Shown here piece after piece: positions 1 through 8,276 of a stretch of DNA of 64,000 bases. Positions within the stretch are counted from its first letter, which is position 1, and each line of letters opens with the position of its first letter. Position numbers and translations under genes: made by a program. Under the pieces are notes generated by a model. That model saw only the letters and a program-made list of their open reading frames with translations, was not told the DNA's origin and searched no databases. Where the stretch lies: assembly GCF_007991275.1 (NCBI RefSeq), contig NZ_BJYA01000001.1:248001-312000 (forward strand). The letters run 5' to 3'. This stretch comes from Alkalibacillus haloalkaliphilus. Its GTDB lineage: Bacteria > Bacillota > Bacilli > Bacillales > Alkalibacillaceae.

Positions 1-1
1 A

Positions 2-652
2 CATTTCACAATTGAAGAGTACTCGAATTCAACTGGAAAAACTAAAAGAGAAGTTACCAAAGTAAGAGATAAAGCCCAGTTGATGATTGAGTTCTTAGAG
101 TTTATAAATGCAAATGAAAAGTTTCATATAGCAAAAAACTTAAAGATTGATGGACCTTTAGAAGAAATTAATAGTATTTTAAAGAAAGTAAAAAAAGAGG
201 GTGAAGAGCAAACTGTTAAGGAATCTCTATTTGCATTACTCCTTAATGACGAGCTTGATGATAAAACGAGAAAAATAAGAGAAATAGGAAATAAACTGAT
301 AAAAACTGAGTATAGAGAAGATTTTTTAGAAAAAGTCGAAGATTACACCGATGAAATACACGACTCTTTAAATGAGGAAAGCCAGACTGGTATAGAATCA
401 ATTGTAACAACTATTAATAATAAGACAAGTGTTGACCACATGGGTATGAGTGAAAATATTGAAAACCTTTTAAGAAATAAGGGTATTGAAGATGAAAAGT
501 CAGCGCCTTTGAACTACTTGAATAAGATAAATCGAGAGTTAGATAGTCTAGATGTGAACCAGATTAAGTATATGGATGATGAAAACAAAGAAAAATTTGA
601 AAACCAACTTTCTAAAACAATAGACAGAATGAATCATTTATTGGAGTATTAA
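2..652 (+). CDS. Unknown helical protein, 3' part only (5' end outside the window)
   Basis: I do not recognise this protein. The reading frame is open right from base 2 with no stop, so the gene begins before the window; the TTG at 80 is only the first possible in-window start and need not be used. About 216 codons are visible. They are rich in Lys, Glu, Asp and Asn and look almost wholly alpha-helical, with no signal peptide or membrane segment. The stop is followed after one base by the ATG of the PLD-helicase gene, so the two are almost certainly co-transcribed and translationally coupled, which suggests a working partner. Base composition is clearly more AT-rich than in the metabolic genes further on. 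Confidence 0.75.
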   Translation, partial: HFTIEEYSNSTGKTKREVTKVRDKAQLMIEFLEFINANEKFHIAKNLKIDGPLEEINSILKKVKKEGEEQTVKESLFALLLNDELDDKTRKIREIGNKLIKTEYREDFLEKVEDYTDEIHDSLNEESQTGIESIVTTINNKTSVDHMGMSENIENLLRNKGIEDEKSAPLNYLNKINRELDSLDVNQIKYMDDENKEKFENQLSKTIDRMNHLLEY

Positions 653-653
653 A

Positions 654-3209
654 ATGTTTAAATCATTGAATCTGAAAGCCGATTATTATTCAAGTGAGGA
701 AAACCTTCTTTATGACTTTTATGAACCCGTATTAACCAGAACTGTTAGATATGATAGAGTTAGCGGATATTTTAGCGGCAAACTTTTTAGAAATATTACT
801 AAAAGTCTTAGTGAAGAGGTTTTAAGTTCAATAAAGATAAGGTTGATAATATCTGAGGAAATTTCCCCCTCAGATTATGAGGCAATAAAACTAGGCTATC
901 AGAAAAGGCAAGAGTTAATAGATAATCTTAGTAAAGAAATAGAAATGATTTCCAAAAATGATGAAGTTACTCTAAATAATATTGCTTATCTAATCGCAAA
1001 TGGTAATTTGGATATAAAGTTTGGATTTAAGGAGCAAGGCAAGTTTCACTCTAAGTTTAGTTTGTTCTACGACGAGGCAGAAAATATTATCCACACAAAA
1101 GGGTCCAACAATGAAACAATAGCGGGTTACGAAAATAATTATGAAGCTTTCGATGTAACACTTTCTTGGATTGAGAATGATTTCTATAGAGAAAAAATTC
1201 CCAGGGCTCAAAGAGAATTTGATTTACTATGGAATGATAAAAAGAAAGAGTCTTATATTCATGTAAAAGAAATCGATGAAGTAATTAAAGAACGGTTGTT
1301 GGAATTTAACGGAGGGATATATTATTTGACTAAAACACCCGAAAATACTGTAATTTTAACCTTAGATAACTCACAGTTACACCTTATTAATCATCTAAAG
1401 GACCGGTCTATGTTTGATCCTAATAAACGGTTCATTAAAAGAAAAATCGATAAATATTTATCAGGGCCATTCCCTGAATTTAAAAATAACTTAGACTATA
1501 GACAATTAATTAGTATTATAGAGGAATTCAAAAAACACTCTAAGAAATTCAATTACAATCTTGTCGTTTCAAAAGAATTGGAGAGTTTTATTGAGAAACA
1601 GAATTTGATGATTAATGAGAGAAGCGATTACGGTATCTATTTAAAAAAAGAAATGAGTTATCTAAAAAGTGAATTTGGAAATTTTAAGGAGATTGTGAAC
1701 TCGGAATTGGTGAGGGAGTTAAGGACACAACAAATGCACAGTGCCTTTTACATGACTGAGATGAAACGTGTTGCAAACTTCTCAGTTCCCGGTTCGGGTA
1801 AAACTAGTATGGTTTATGGTGCTTTTGCCTATTTATCATCGACGGAAGTAAGAAACCCTATAAAGAGGATTTTAATGATTGGTCCCAAAAACTCATTTGA
1901 TTCATGGAAAATAGAATTCAAAGAGAATTTTGGACACAAAAGACAGTTAGATTATTTAGATATTCATGAAGTAGAGAACGCGGATTTGGAACTATACAGT
2001 AAGTGGGACAAGAAAAACCTAATATTAATTAATTATGAGTCACTATTAAAGTATTATCATATATTGCTGGACAAGCTTGATTCAAGTACGATGCTTGTTT
2101 TTGATGAAGTGCACAGAATTAAAAACTATGAGAGCGAAAGAGCATACGCGGCTAAGAAGATTTCATTAAAGACTAATTTTAGGTTTGTCCTAACTGGAAC
2201 TCCAATTCCTAATTCATACACTGATGTTTATAATTTCTTAAATATTTTATTCGGTGAGGATTATGATTACTTTTTTAACTATGATGTACATGATCTAAAA
2301 AAACCGAATCAGACTCGAATTGAAGAGATAAACAACAAATTGTACCCATTTTATTGGAGAACTAATAAAAAAGAGTTAGGTGTACCTGATGCTAATCCGG
2401 ACATTATTAAAAGTATACAGCCTACTGAAGAAGAACAAACATTGATTGATTTGCTTTATGAAAAATTTGGACACTCTCCTTTCAGTTTGTATATACGCCT
2501 AATTCAACTATCTAGCAACCCTAAACTATTATTGAAAGGCAATTTTTCAGAATTGATAGAAACAGAGGAAGAATCCAATATTAATTTCAATCACATATTA
2601 TCTTACGAAGATTTTCATGACTATTCATGGACTGAAAAAGAAAATGAATTAATTAATAACATAGGGGTTTCTTCTAAGTATAAGTTAATGCTTGAAGATT
2701 TATTGAGTTTGGCTAGTTCAGGCAAAAGAGTCATTGTGTGGTGTATATTTGTAGATACCATTAATATGGTGCAAGACGATTTGATAAGTGCAGGTATTAA
2801 TGCAGAAAAGATTTTTGGGTCAACTGTTCATGCCGATAGGCAAGTTATTATTAATCGATTTAAGTCAGGTGAGATTGATGTTCTAATTACTAACCCACAC
2901 ACATTAGGAGAATCAGTTTCATTACACAAACACTGCCACAATGCTATTTATTTGGAGTGTTCATTTAATTTAACTCACCTATTACAATCAAGAGATCGAA
3001 TCCACAGGCTCGGACTAAGTAAAGATCAGGAGACGAATTATTATTTTTATTTCTTAGAAAGTGAACAAGGTAATAGGTCAACAATCGATGATAAAATTTA
3101 TCAAAGATTAGCAGAAAAAGAGGAGACTATGCTAGCAGCAATTGACTCTGATGGAGTTAATATTATGCCTACAGTAAGTATTAATGACATAAAAGACCTA
3201 TTTAAATAG
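654..3209 (+). CDS. Phospholipase D-like nuclease / SNF2-type helicase fusion
   Basis: An 851-residue two-part protein. The N-terminal quarter carries a PLD-type HKD motif (HSKFSLFYD, then GSNNET, near residues 130-155), typical of nucleic-acid-cutting PLD domains. The C-terminal two thirds is a superfamily 2, SNF2-like motor: Walker A in VPGSGKT near residue 380, DEVH as motif II, LTGTPIPNS as motif III, and QSRDRIHRLG as motif VI near residue 780. Such proteins act on DNA or RNA and are common in anti-phage loci (known of the family); a defence role here is inferred. It lies one base after an unidentified partner and is followed by its own terminator. The composition is AT-rich, suggesting transfer. 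A repair role is the main alternative. Confidence 0.85.
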   Translation: MFKSLNLKADYYSSEENLLYDFYEPVLTRTVRYDRVSGYFSGKLFRNITKSLSEEVLSSIKIRLIISEEISPSDYEAIKLGYQKRQELIDNLSKEIEMISKNDEVTLNNIAYLIANGNLDIKFGFKEQGKFHSKFSLFYDEAENIIHTKGSNNETIAGYENNYEAFDVTLSWIENDFYREKIPRAQREFDLLWNDKKKESYIHVKEIDEVIKERLLEFNGGIYYLTKTPENTVILTLDNSQLHLINHLKDRSMFDPNKRFIKRKIDKYLSGPFPEFKNNLDYRQLISIIEEFKKHSKKFNYNLVVSKELESFIEKQNLMINERSDYGIYLKKEMSYLKSEFGNFKEIVNSELVRELRTQQMHSAFYMTEMKRVANFSVPGSGKTSMVYGAFAYLSSTEVRNPIKRILMIGPKNSFDSWKIEFKENFGHKRQLDYLDIHEVENADLELYSKWDKKNLILINYESLLKYYHILLDKLDSSTMLVFDEVHRIKNYESERAYAAKKISLKTNFRFVLTGTPIPNSYTDVYNFLNILFGEDYDYFFNYDVHDLKKPNQTRIEEINNKLYPFYWRTNKKELGVPDANPDIIKSIQPTEEEQTLIDLLYEKFGHSPFSLYIRLIQLSSNPKLLLKGNFSELIETEEESNINFNHILSYEDFHDYSWTEKENELINNIGVSSKYKLMLEDLLSLASSGKRVIVWCIFVDTINMVQDDLISAGINAEKIFGSTVHADRQVIINRFKSGEIDVLITNPHTLGESVSLHKHCHNAIYLECSFNLTHLLQSRDRIHRLGLSKDQETNYYFYFLESEQGNRSTIDDKIYQRLAEKEETMLAAIDSDGVNIMPTVSINDIKDLFK

Positions 3210-3210
3210 A

Positions 3211-3236
3211 AAGTCCTCTAGGAGGGCTTTTTCTCT
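3211..3236 (+). terminator. Rho-independent terminator of the helicase gene
   Basis: An 8-bp stem (AAGTCCTC paired with GAGGGCTT, one G-U pair) with a three-base loop is followed by a T-rich run. It starts two bases after the helicase stop codon and closes the accessory unit. Confidence 0.85.
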
Positions 3237-3388
3237 TATAAAATGAATTTGAAGCTTATCTTTAAGACTGTTATACATTAATTGCTAGTGCAATTATAAA
3301 GGAAAAAACATAAATATATAGAATCTATTAAATTAAAGCACCCATCAACCGCTCACTTCTAATCTTAATGAGTTTGGAGGTGGTCAAT

Positions 3389-3517
3389 ATGGCAAAACGT
3401 CGCGGTAATTGTTCTTGTACCCCTCGTCGTCGTGGCCCAATGACTGTTCATGTCAAAACATACAGACGGTCAGATGGAACACGTGTAAACGGCCACCGTC
3501 GCCATAGACCTTCTTAA
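3389..3517 (+). CDS. Small Arg/His-rich CxC peptide (42 aa)
   Basis: A 42-codon frame with a strong ribosome binding site (GGAGGTGG, 7 bases before ATG). It begins MAKRRGNCSC and ends with a YRRSDGTRVNGHRR-type tail. The Y-x-R-x-D-G-T-x-V-x-x-H-x-R pattern recurs at the ends of many small bacterial and phage proteins, whose role is unknown to me. The peptide is strongly basic with a CxC pair, so nucleic-acid or metal binding is conceivable but not shown. It sits alone between the helicase terminator and a convergent nucleotidyltransferase gene. A short AATTGC-TAGT-GCAATT palindrome lies about 95 bases upstream. Confidence 0.7.
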   Translation: MAKRRGNCSCTPRRRGPMTVHVKTYRRSDGTRVNGHRRHRPS

Positions 3518-3561
3518 TCTTATAAGTTTTAAAAGCCGGGAAGAAGTTGATGGTGTGCTAG

Positions 3562-4401
3562 CTAAATTGCTATATTAATCGCTTGATCTATTAACTCAGA
3601 TTCCTCTATAACCCCTACTTGATCAAAAAGAGCTCTATGAACTACTTTAAACTCTTCAGCCAAACTTCTTCTTACTGTCATAATTTCTTTTTTACTACGG
3701 CCACATTCCCAACCTTCCAATAACGATTGTTGCCAGCTATCTAGTTCACTTCTTTCGCCTTCGTATTTCGCCCAATCACCTAACGTATTGGGTTGCACGC
3801 CTTGTTTCATATACCATCCAGAAACAATCATATGACGCATTGAATCAACACAGTTCAAAGCGTAATAGTACTCACCCCTCATTACTCGGCGATATGACTC
3901 GTGAAAGTGAGCTAAAAACTTATTGCGCCAACTTTCCACATCTTCTTTCGTTGGTTTATAAACGAGATTGATAGATTCATTCAATACCTCTGTAAGATCT
4001 CCTTTTAGATCTTTTACAATGTGAATATCTTTTAACCAAATAGATGGTTTAATTTGTTCAGGTGTAAAATAGAAGACATCGACTTTCACGAAGCAATCAA
4101 AGTGAGCGATTGTGTATGGCACACTTGGGCCTGGATCCTCATAAAACAAGACATGGCCCCAGTTTTGAGGACGAACCTTTTTATTGGATATACACTCCTC
4201 AAAGTATTCAGGTGATACTACTACTCGTAGGTCTATATCAGAGTATAAATCCGTACTTTCACTCCCAATCGAACCACCATAAAACAGACCAAGTACACGA
4301 TCATCTTTCAGTAAATCTTGCTCGATCGAGTCTTTTAATATTTTTTGATAGGCTGGTAGCTCTAAGTCTCTGTCTTTATGTTTTAAATAATCCATACTCA
4401 A
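3562..4401 (-). CDS. Nucleotidyltransferase-domain protein
   Basis: 279 residues. The N-terminal part has the polymerase-beta-like nucleotidyltransferase signature: GGS near residue 43 followed by a DID pair in YSDIDLRVVV, the metal-binding aspartates. The C-terminal half is helical and resembles the substrate domain of aminoglycoside or lincosamide nucleotidyltransferase-like proteins. Such enzymes transfer a nucleoside monophosphate to a small molecule or protein; the substrate cannot be read from the sequence. The TTG at 4401 lies 8 bases after GGAG; an ATG at 4395 is an alternative. It is monocistronic and convergent with the small peptide gene. I do not call it a resistance gene. Confidence 0.8.
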   Translation of the reverse strand: MSMDYLKHKDRDLELPAYQKILKDSIEQDLLKDDRVLGLFYGGSIGSESTDLYSDIDLRVVVSPEYFEECISNKKVRPQNWGHVLFYEDPGPSVPYTIAHFDCFVKVDVFYFTPEQIKPSIWLKDIHIVKDLKGDLTEVLNESINLVYKPTKEDVESWRNKFLAHFHESYRRVMRGEYYYALNCVDSMRHMIVSGWYMKQGVQPNTLGDWAKYEGERSELDSWQQSLLEGWECGRSKKEIMTVRRSLAEEFKVVHRALFDQVGVIEESELIDQAINIAI

Positions 4402-4465
4402 AATGGCAGCTCCTTCATAAAGTCTATTACCTTTATATTCTCTTTACTTTTTGTCTTATCCTTCT

Positions 4466-5086
4466 TTAAATCCATCCATTCCTACTACTAATCAACCAAA
4501 CATTTATAACGATCAGCGCTACTACAACGATTCTTTCTGCTGATGAGCCTGTCCTAAATGAAAGGGGGAACCGGAAATTGCGCTTCGTGATTGGGTGTAG
4601 TAACGGTACGCCTCGCTTCGTTAAAAAGTCACCAAAAATGTGGGATGCTACACCGAGTACTAAGCCGTATTGTAAATAGTCTGGGATGACGAACCACGTG
4701 CTCACCAATGATAGGTAAACTGTCATGAGAGCTATAAACAGTAATGAATGTGTCCACGTGCGGTGGCTACTCAATATGAAAAAGACGAGTACGATCGTTG
4801 CTAATACGAATGTCATCTCTTCATCAATGAATGTCCAAAATTGTTCTGGTTGCCATATGTAGAGCGCTCCTGCTAATGCCGTGACACTGATAGCGATTGG
4901 GTATGCATAACGACCGAGTTTTGACGATTTCGAGTCCATATCAGGAAGCAGTGCGCCGATCATGACGATGATGATAAAAAGAATCGTTTCATTGATGCCG
5001 ATTATTTCAATTGGAAGAAGGTGCGAAAAAGTAATCGCTGCCACTCCCCAAGTTAATCCCATAGCTTGATGTCCACTTGCCATCAT
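4466..5086 (-). CDS. YdjM-like inner-membrane, metal-dependent hydrolase family protein
   Basis: A polytopic membrane protein of about 206 residues with several hydrophobic segments. It carries the conserved His/Asp motifs of the YdjM/DUF457 family: GHQAMG at the N terminus, LLPDMDS near residue 50, HRTWTHS near 110, and SHIFGDFLTKRGVPLLHP near 150. The family is annotated as metal-dependent hydrolase on the strength of these motifs, and the true substrate is unknown. I chose the ATG at 5086 because AGAAAGGA lies 9 bases before it; an in-frame ATG at 5107 would bury that site within the coding sequence. Upstream lies the cluster of 20-bp repeats. Confidence 0.82.
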   Translation of the reverse strand: MMASGHQAMGLTWGVAAITFSHLLPIEIIGINETILFIIIVMIGALLPDMDSKSSKLGRYAYPIAISVTALAGALYIWQPEQFWTFIDEEMTFVLATIVLVFFILSSHRTWTHSLLFIALMTVYLSLVSTWFVIPDYLQYGLVLGVASHIFGDFLTKRGVPLLHPITKRNFRFPLSFRTGSSAERIVVVALIVINVWLISSRNGWI

Positions 5087-5190
5087 GATGTTGATTTCCT
5101 TTCTCATGTTGTTTTAATAGATTTTTATATTACCATTAATTAGCACTGTTCACATCGGTCTTTGTTCTTAAGAAGTTTCAGAATCCGGCG

Positions 5191-5281
5191 TTCGCCGAAT
5201 TAATCGGTTGTTTCGCCGGAAAAATGAGGATTTCGCCGGATTATTGAAAATTTCGCCGGAATATCATAAAAATCGCCGAAT
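5191..5281. repeat. Cluster of 20-21 bp direct repeats with core TTCGCCGG
   Basis: The word TTCGCC (ATCGCC in the last unit) recurs at 5191, 5212, 5232, 5252 and 5272, that is at steps of 21, 20, 20 and 20 bases. The three central copies share TTTCGCCGGA; the outer two end in CGCCGAA. The bases between the cores are AT-rich and not conserved. The cluster lies between the putP terminator and the YdjM-like gene. A short frame runs through it but has no ribosome binding site. The spacing is about two helical turns. Confidence 0.8.
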
Positions 5282-5298
5282 TAATTTTATTGAACGTA

Positions 5299-5336
5299 AA
5301 AAAATCCTCCCCGCTATGATAGGCAGGAAGGATTTT
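5299..5336 (-). terminator. Terminator of the proline symporter operon
   Basis: On the minus strand an AATCCTTCC stem pairs with GGGAGGATT, strengthened by an inner GC pair, and is followed by a run of seven T. It begins about 12 bases after the putP stop codon. Confidence 0.88.
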
Positions 5337-5347
5337 CGCTTATACAA

Positions 5348-6871
5348 TTATGAATTCGCGATGTCACGCGCTTTATCAAACTCTTCTTGAACTTCTCGCT
5401 TAGGTCCAGAGCCGATTAAACTTACAACTACAGCACCAACTGTCGCGAGTAAGAAGCCTGGAACCATTTCGTATAATCCACCGAATGGGTCAATGTACTC
5501 CCAAGTGATTACAGTGATTGCACCAAGCAGAATACCGACTAATGCACCATTTCTAGTTAGGCGCTTCCAGAATAGTGATAGTAAAATGATTGGTCCAAAT
5601 GAGGCACCGAATCCGGCCCACGCATAGGCGACGAGATCGAGCACTCGACTCGTATCATCGCTTGCTATCACTAGTGCAATTAATGCAATGACGATAACGG
5701 AAATACGTGCTACCCATACAAGCTCTTGGTTTGAAGCGTTCTTTCTAAAGAAACCTTTGTAGAAGTCTTCTGCTACAGCTGAAGACGATACAAGTAGCTG
5801 AGAGTCAACTGTACTCATAATCGCAGCTAGAATGGCAGCTAGTAAAATACCGGCTACTATTGGATGTGTTAACAGTTGTGTCATCGCAATGAAAATAGCT
5901 TCTTCATTCGCTAGCATCAGCAGGCCATTTTCCTGCACTGTTTCAATTCCGCGTTCAGCTAACTCTGATTGGACAGACTCTGTTGCGATATACGCAAGAC
6001 CTGCAATACCGACGAAGATCGCACCGAATAGTGATAACACCATCCAAGTCATACCGATAAAACGAGCAGTTGGTACATCTTTATGCGAACGAATCGCCAT
6101 GAAACGAGCTAAAATATGTGGCTGGCCGAAGTAACCTAACCCCCAAGCCAGTGAAGAAATAATCGCTAGCATTCCTACACCTTGCACCATGTGAAGGTGG
6201 TCGCCACCAGCTAAATCGCCGATAATGTTAACTGTCTCATTCCAACCACCCAGCTCAGTAATTGTAATGATTGGTAATACAATTAAAGCAAGAAACATTA
6301 ATGAACCTTGAATAAAGTCAGTCCAACTAACCGCAATAAATCCACCTAAAAATGTGTAAATAATAATGACTGCTCCACCAATTAATAAAGCAACCATGTA
6401 ATCATAACCAAACGTACTACTGAATAATACAGCACCACCAACTAAACCTGATGCCACATAGACTGTGAAGAAAACCAAAATAACAACAGCCGATGCACTT
6501 CGTAGTAAACGAGAGTTATCACGGAATCGGTTTTCTAAAAAGTCCGGTAACGTGATCGCATTGTTCGAAACTTCCGTATAAACACGTAATCTTCTTGCAA
6601 CGAATTGCCAGTTTAAATAAGCACCAATCGTTAAACCGACAGCAATCCAAGCTTCGCCAAACCCTGCTAAATAAATAGCACCAGGCAAACCGAGAATTAA
6701 CCAACTACTCATGTCAGAAGCGCCTGCACTTAATGCTGCTACTCCTGGCCCTAACTTACGACCACCTAAAAAGTAGTCTGATAGGTTGTTCGTTAAACGA
6801 TAACCAATAATACCTAAAACAAGCATCCCCAAAATGTAGATAAAAAAGGTAACTAGAGTCGCTGTATCCAT
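5348..6871 (-). CDS. putP: Sodium/proline symporter (PutP/OpuE type)
   Basis: 507 residues, the usual length for this sodium:solute symporter family, with about 13 predicted membrane segments. Family motifs seen include YFLGGRKLGPGVAALSAGAS near residue 35, the GAIYLAGFGEAW stretch and SRVLDLVAYAWAGFGASFGP near residue 400. It would import proline with sodium, for carbon use or as an osmoprotectant as with Bacillus OpuE; which of these cannot be decided here. The start ATG has AAAGGAG about 10 bases upstream and overlaps the stop codon of a 35-codon upstream gene (TAATG), so the two are translationally coupled. A clear terminator follows. Confidence 0.93.
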   Translation of the reverse strand: MDTATLVTFFIYILGMLVLGIIGYRLTNNLSDYFLGGRKLGPGVAALSAGASDMSSWLILGLPGAIYLAGFGEAWIAVGLTIGAYLNWQFVARRLRVYTEVSNNAITLPDFLENRFRDNSRLLRSASAVVILVFFTVYVASGLVGGAVLFSSTFGYDYMVALLIGGAVIIIYTFLGGFIAVSWTDFIQGSLMFLALIVLPIITITELGGWNETVNIIGDLAGGDHLHMVQGVGMLAIISSLAWGLGYFGQPHILARFMAIRSHKDVPTARFIGMTWMVLSLFGAIFVGIAGLAYIATESVQSELAERGIETVQENGLLMLANEEAIFIAMTQLLTHPIVAGILLAAILAAIMSTVDSQLLVSSSAVAEDFYKGFFRKNASNQELVWVARISVIVIALIALVIASDDTSRVLDLVAYAWAGFGASFGPIILLSLFWKRLTRNGALVGILLGAITVITWEYIDPFGGLYEMVPGFLLATVGAVVVSLIGSGPKREVQEEFDKARDIANS

Positions 6872-6978
6872 TATTGATCACGCTCCTTTACCCATGAAAC
6901 AAATGATAGAATGACGACTAATGACATTGGCACAAACAACCAAAAATATGTACCAAGCGTAATACTATACTCCTCCAT
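6871..6978 (-). CDS. Small membrane peptide, putative symporter accessory protein (35 aa)
   Basis: A 35-codon gene too short for most gene finders. It starts MEEYSITLGTYFWLF, has one hydrophobic segment (residues 8-28) and a charged KERD tail. A good ribosome binding site (GGGGAGA, about 6 bases before ATG) precedes it, and its TAA shares a base with the putP ATG. One-segment peptides encoded directly ahead of solute:sodium symporters are known as symporter small accessory proteins; membership is inferred from position, size and topology. Confidence 0.75.
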   Translation of the reverse strand: MEEYSITLGTYFWLFVPMSLVVILSFVSWVKERDQ

Positions 6979-7120
6979 CAAATCTCCCCTTTTTTGATTA
7001 GTACACTATCATTTTACTCAAAATTAAGAAAAATTGAAAACTTTTATTATATTATATTATATTCTATAAGTTAACATTTAGACTCTTTAAAAAGCAAAAG
7101 TATACCCAAATAGCAGACCT

Positions 7121-7143
7121 TATACCTACTAAATTTAGGTATA
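7121..7143. promoter_or_regulatory. 8-bp inverted repeat between lnrN and the symporter operon
   Basis: TATACCTA and TAGGTATA form a perfect inverted repeat with a 7-base spacer. There is no T-run on either side, so it does not look like a simple terminator. A further GTATACC word lies at 7100. It may be an operator for the symporter operon that starts 143 bases downstream. The rest of the 7000-7172 gap is AT-rich with a TATTA-rich stretch near 7047. Confidence 0.3.
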
Positions 7144-7172
7144 CTAATAAATTACTCATGCACTTGAAACAC

Positions 7173-8276
7173 TCACCCTCTTCGACGTTCAACTAAGTTA
7201 ATGCCAATTCCCATGGAGACGACACCAATTAAGATCATGATAATAATCGGCTGGGTGATGTCTTGCCACGTAGCATCATACAGCGTGACACCAATCATGG
7301 CTTCTATTGCGTGAGACACAGGAAACAGGTCGCCAATAAAGGTCATAACAGGATGAGTAATCGTTCCTGGCATCATATAGGCTCCACTAATTAACGGAAT
7401 AAGTGGTATGACCGACGGGTAAAGAGCATAAAACTGCTCAGGCCCTTTCACGATTCCTGTAAACAACATCGCAATACTTACCATACTAAACGTAAATACC
7501 GCAACAACCACTACTAACAAATCAAACCGTTCACCAAGATCATATTGCAAAACATAGTTGAAAACCATTAAGACAATGACAGTCTGAACAAACCCTATAA
7601 AAAATGCGTAAGCAATATACCCAGTATACATACTCGTTTTTCCTACTGGTGAAAGAATGACTCTGTCCCAAATACAGTCAACTTTATCCTTTGATACATT
7701 ATTTACCCGAAAACCGATAATAAACATGGCAACAAGTAACGTAAATGCATACATTAATTGAATCCCCATGTCATGGGCTGATAATTCTTCACCTGTCGTA
7801 GACTCTACTTCCATAGCGAATAATGGGTCTTCCAATTGCGATTTAATTTCTTGACGCAACTCCTCTGGATTACTTGCTTCTTCAGTAGCTACTTGAATTC
7901 GCGCTTCCCTTTCAAAAACTGTCCTCACATGTTGATCAACATATTGGACCGTCGGAAGGTTGGAGGAAGTGACAATTTCATAATCGTCTTCAAACAACTT
8001 AATCGCTAAATCCGAACGCCCTTGACGAACATTGTCTCTAGCTTCTTCTTCTTCTGTCACAACAAATTCCATGTTACCTTCTTGATTCAATAACTGTTCC
8101 CATTTTGCTTCTATTTCTTCAGTTTGTTCTTCTTCACTAAAGATTTGAACGGTAACCGGAGCTTGTGTCCCTCCTGTAAATAAAACTGTTGCCAAGACAC
8201 TTCCTACGATAAATAAAATGATTAAAGCAGGGCTTCGTCGATCCTTTGCCAATTGTGCTAAAAAGACAGGCATCAT
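7173..8276 (-). CDS. lnrN: ABC-2 type exporter permease (LnrN-like)
   Basis: 367 residues with the ABC-2 permease layout: one N-terminal membrane segment, a large extracytoplasmic loop (about residues 40-170), then five or more membrane segments. It overlaps the upstream permease gene by four bases (ATGA) and is the last gene of a five-gene operon in the order kinase, regulator, ATPase, permease, permease, which matches lnrJKLMN (yfiJKLMN) of Bacillus subtilis, known for resistance to linearmycin-type polyenes. The two permeases probably form the channel through which an amphipathic compound is removed from the membrane. The substrate in this organism is unknown. Confidence 0.8.
   Translation of the reverse strand: MMPVFLAQLAKDRRSPALIILFIVGSVLATVLFTGGTQAPVTVQIFSEEEQTEEIEAKWEQLLNQEGNMEFVVTEEEEARDNVRQGRSDLAIKLFEDDYEIVTSSNLPTVQYVDQHVRTVFEREARIQVATEEASNPEELRQEIKSQLEDPLFAMEVESTTGEELSAHDMGIQLMYAFTLLVAMFIIGFRVNNVSKDKVDCIWDRVILSPVGKTSMYTGYIAYAFFIGFVQTVIVLMVFNYVLQYDLGERFDLLVVVVAVFTFSMVSIAMLFTGIVKGPEQFYALYPSVIPLIPLISGAYMMPGTITHPVMTFIGDLFPVSHAIEAMIGVTLYDATWQDITQPIIIMILIGVVSMGIGINLVERRRG

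Noticed and set aside
80-82. TTG as true start of the first gene
   Set aside because: The frame is open to the left edge, so the start codon is most likely outside the window.
3562-4401. Aminoglycoside resistance gene
   Set aside because: The nucleotidyltransferase motif is present, but the rest does not match a resistance enzyme I know, and the family is broad.
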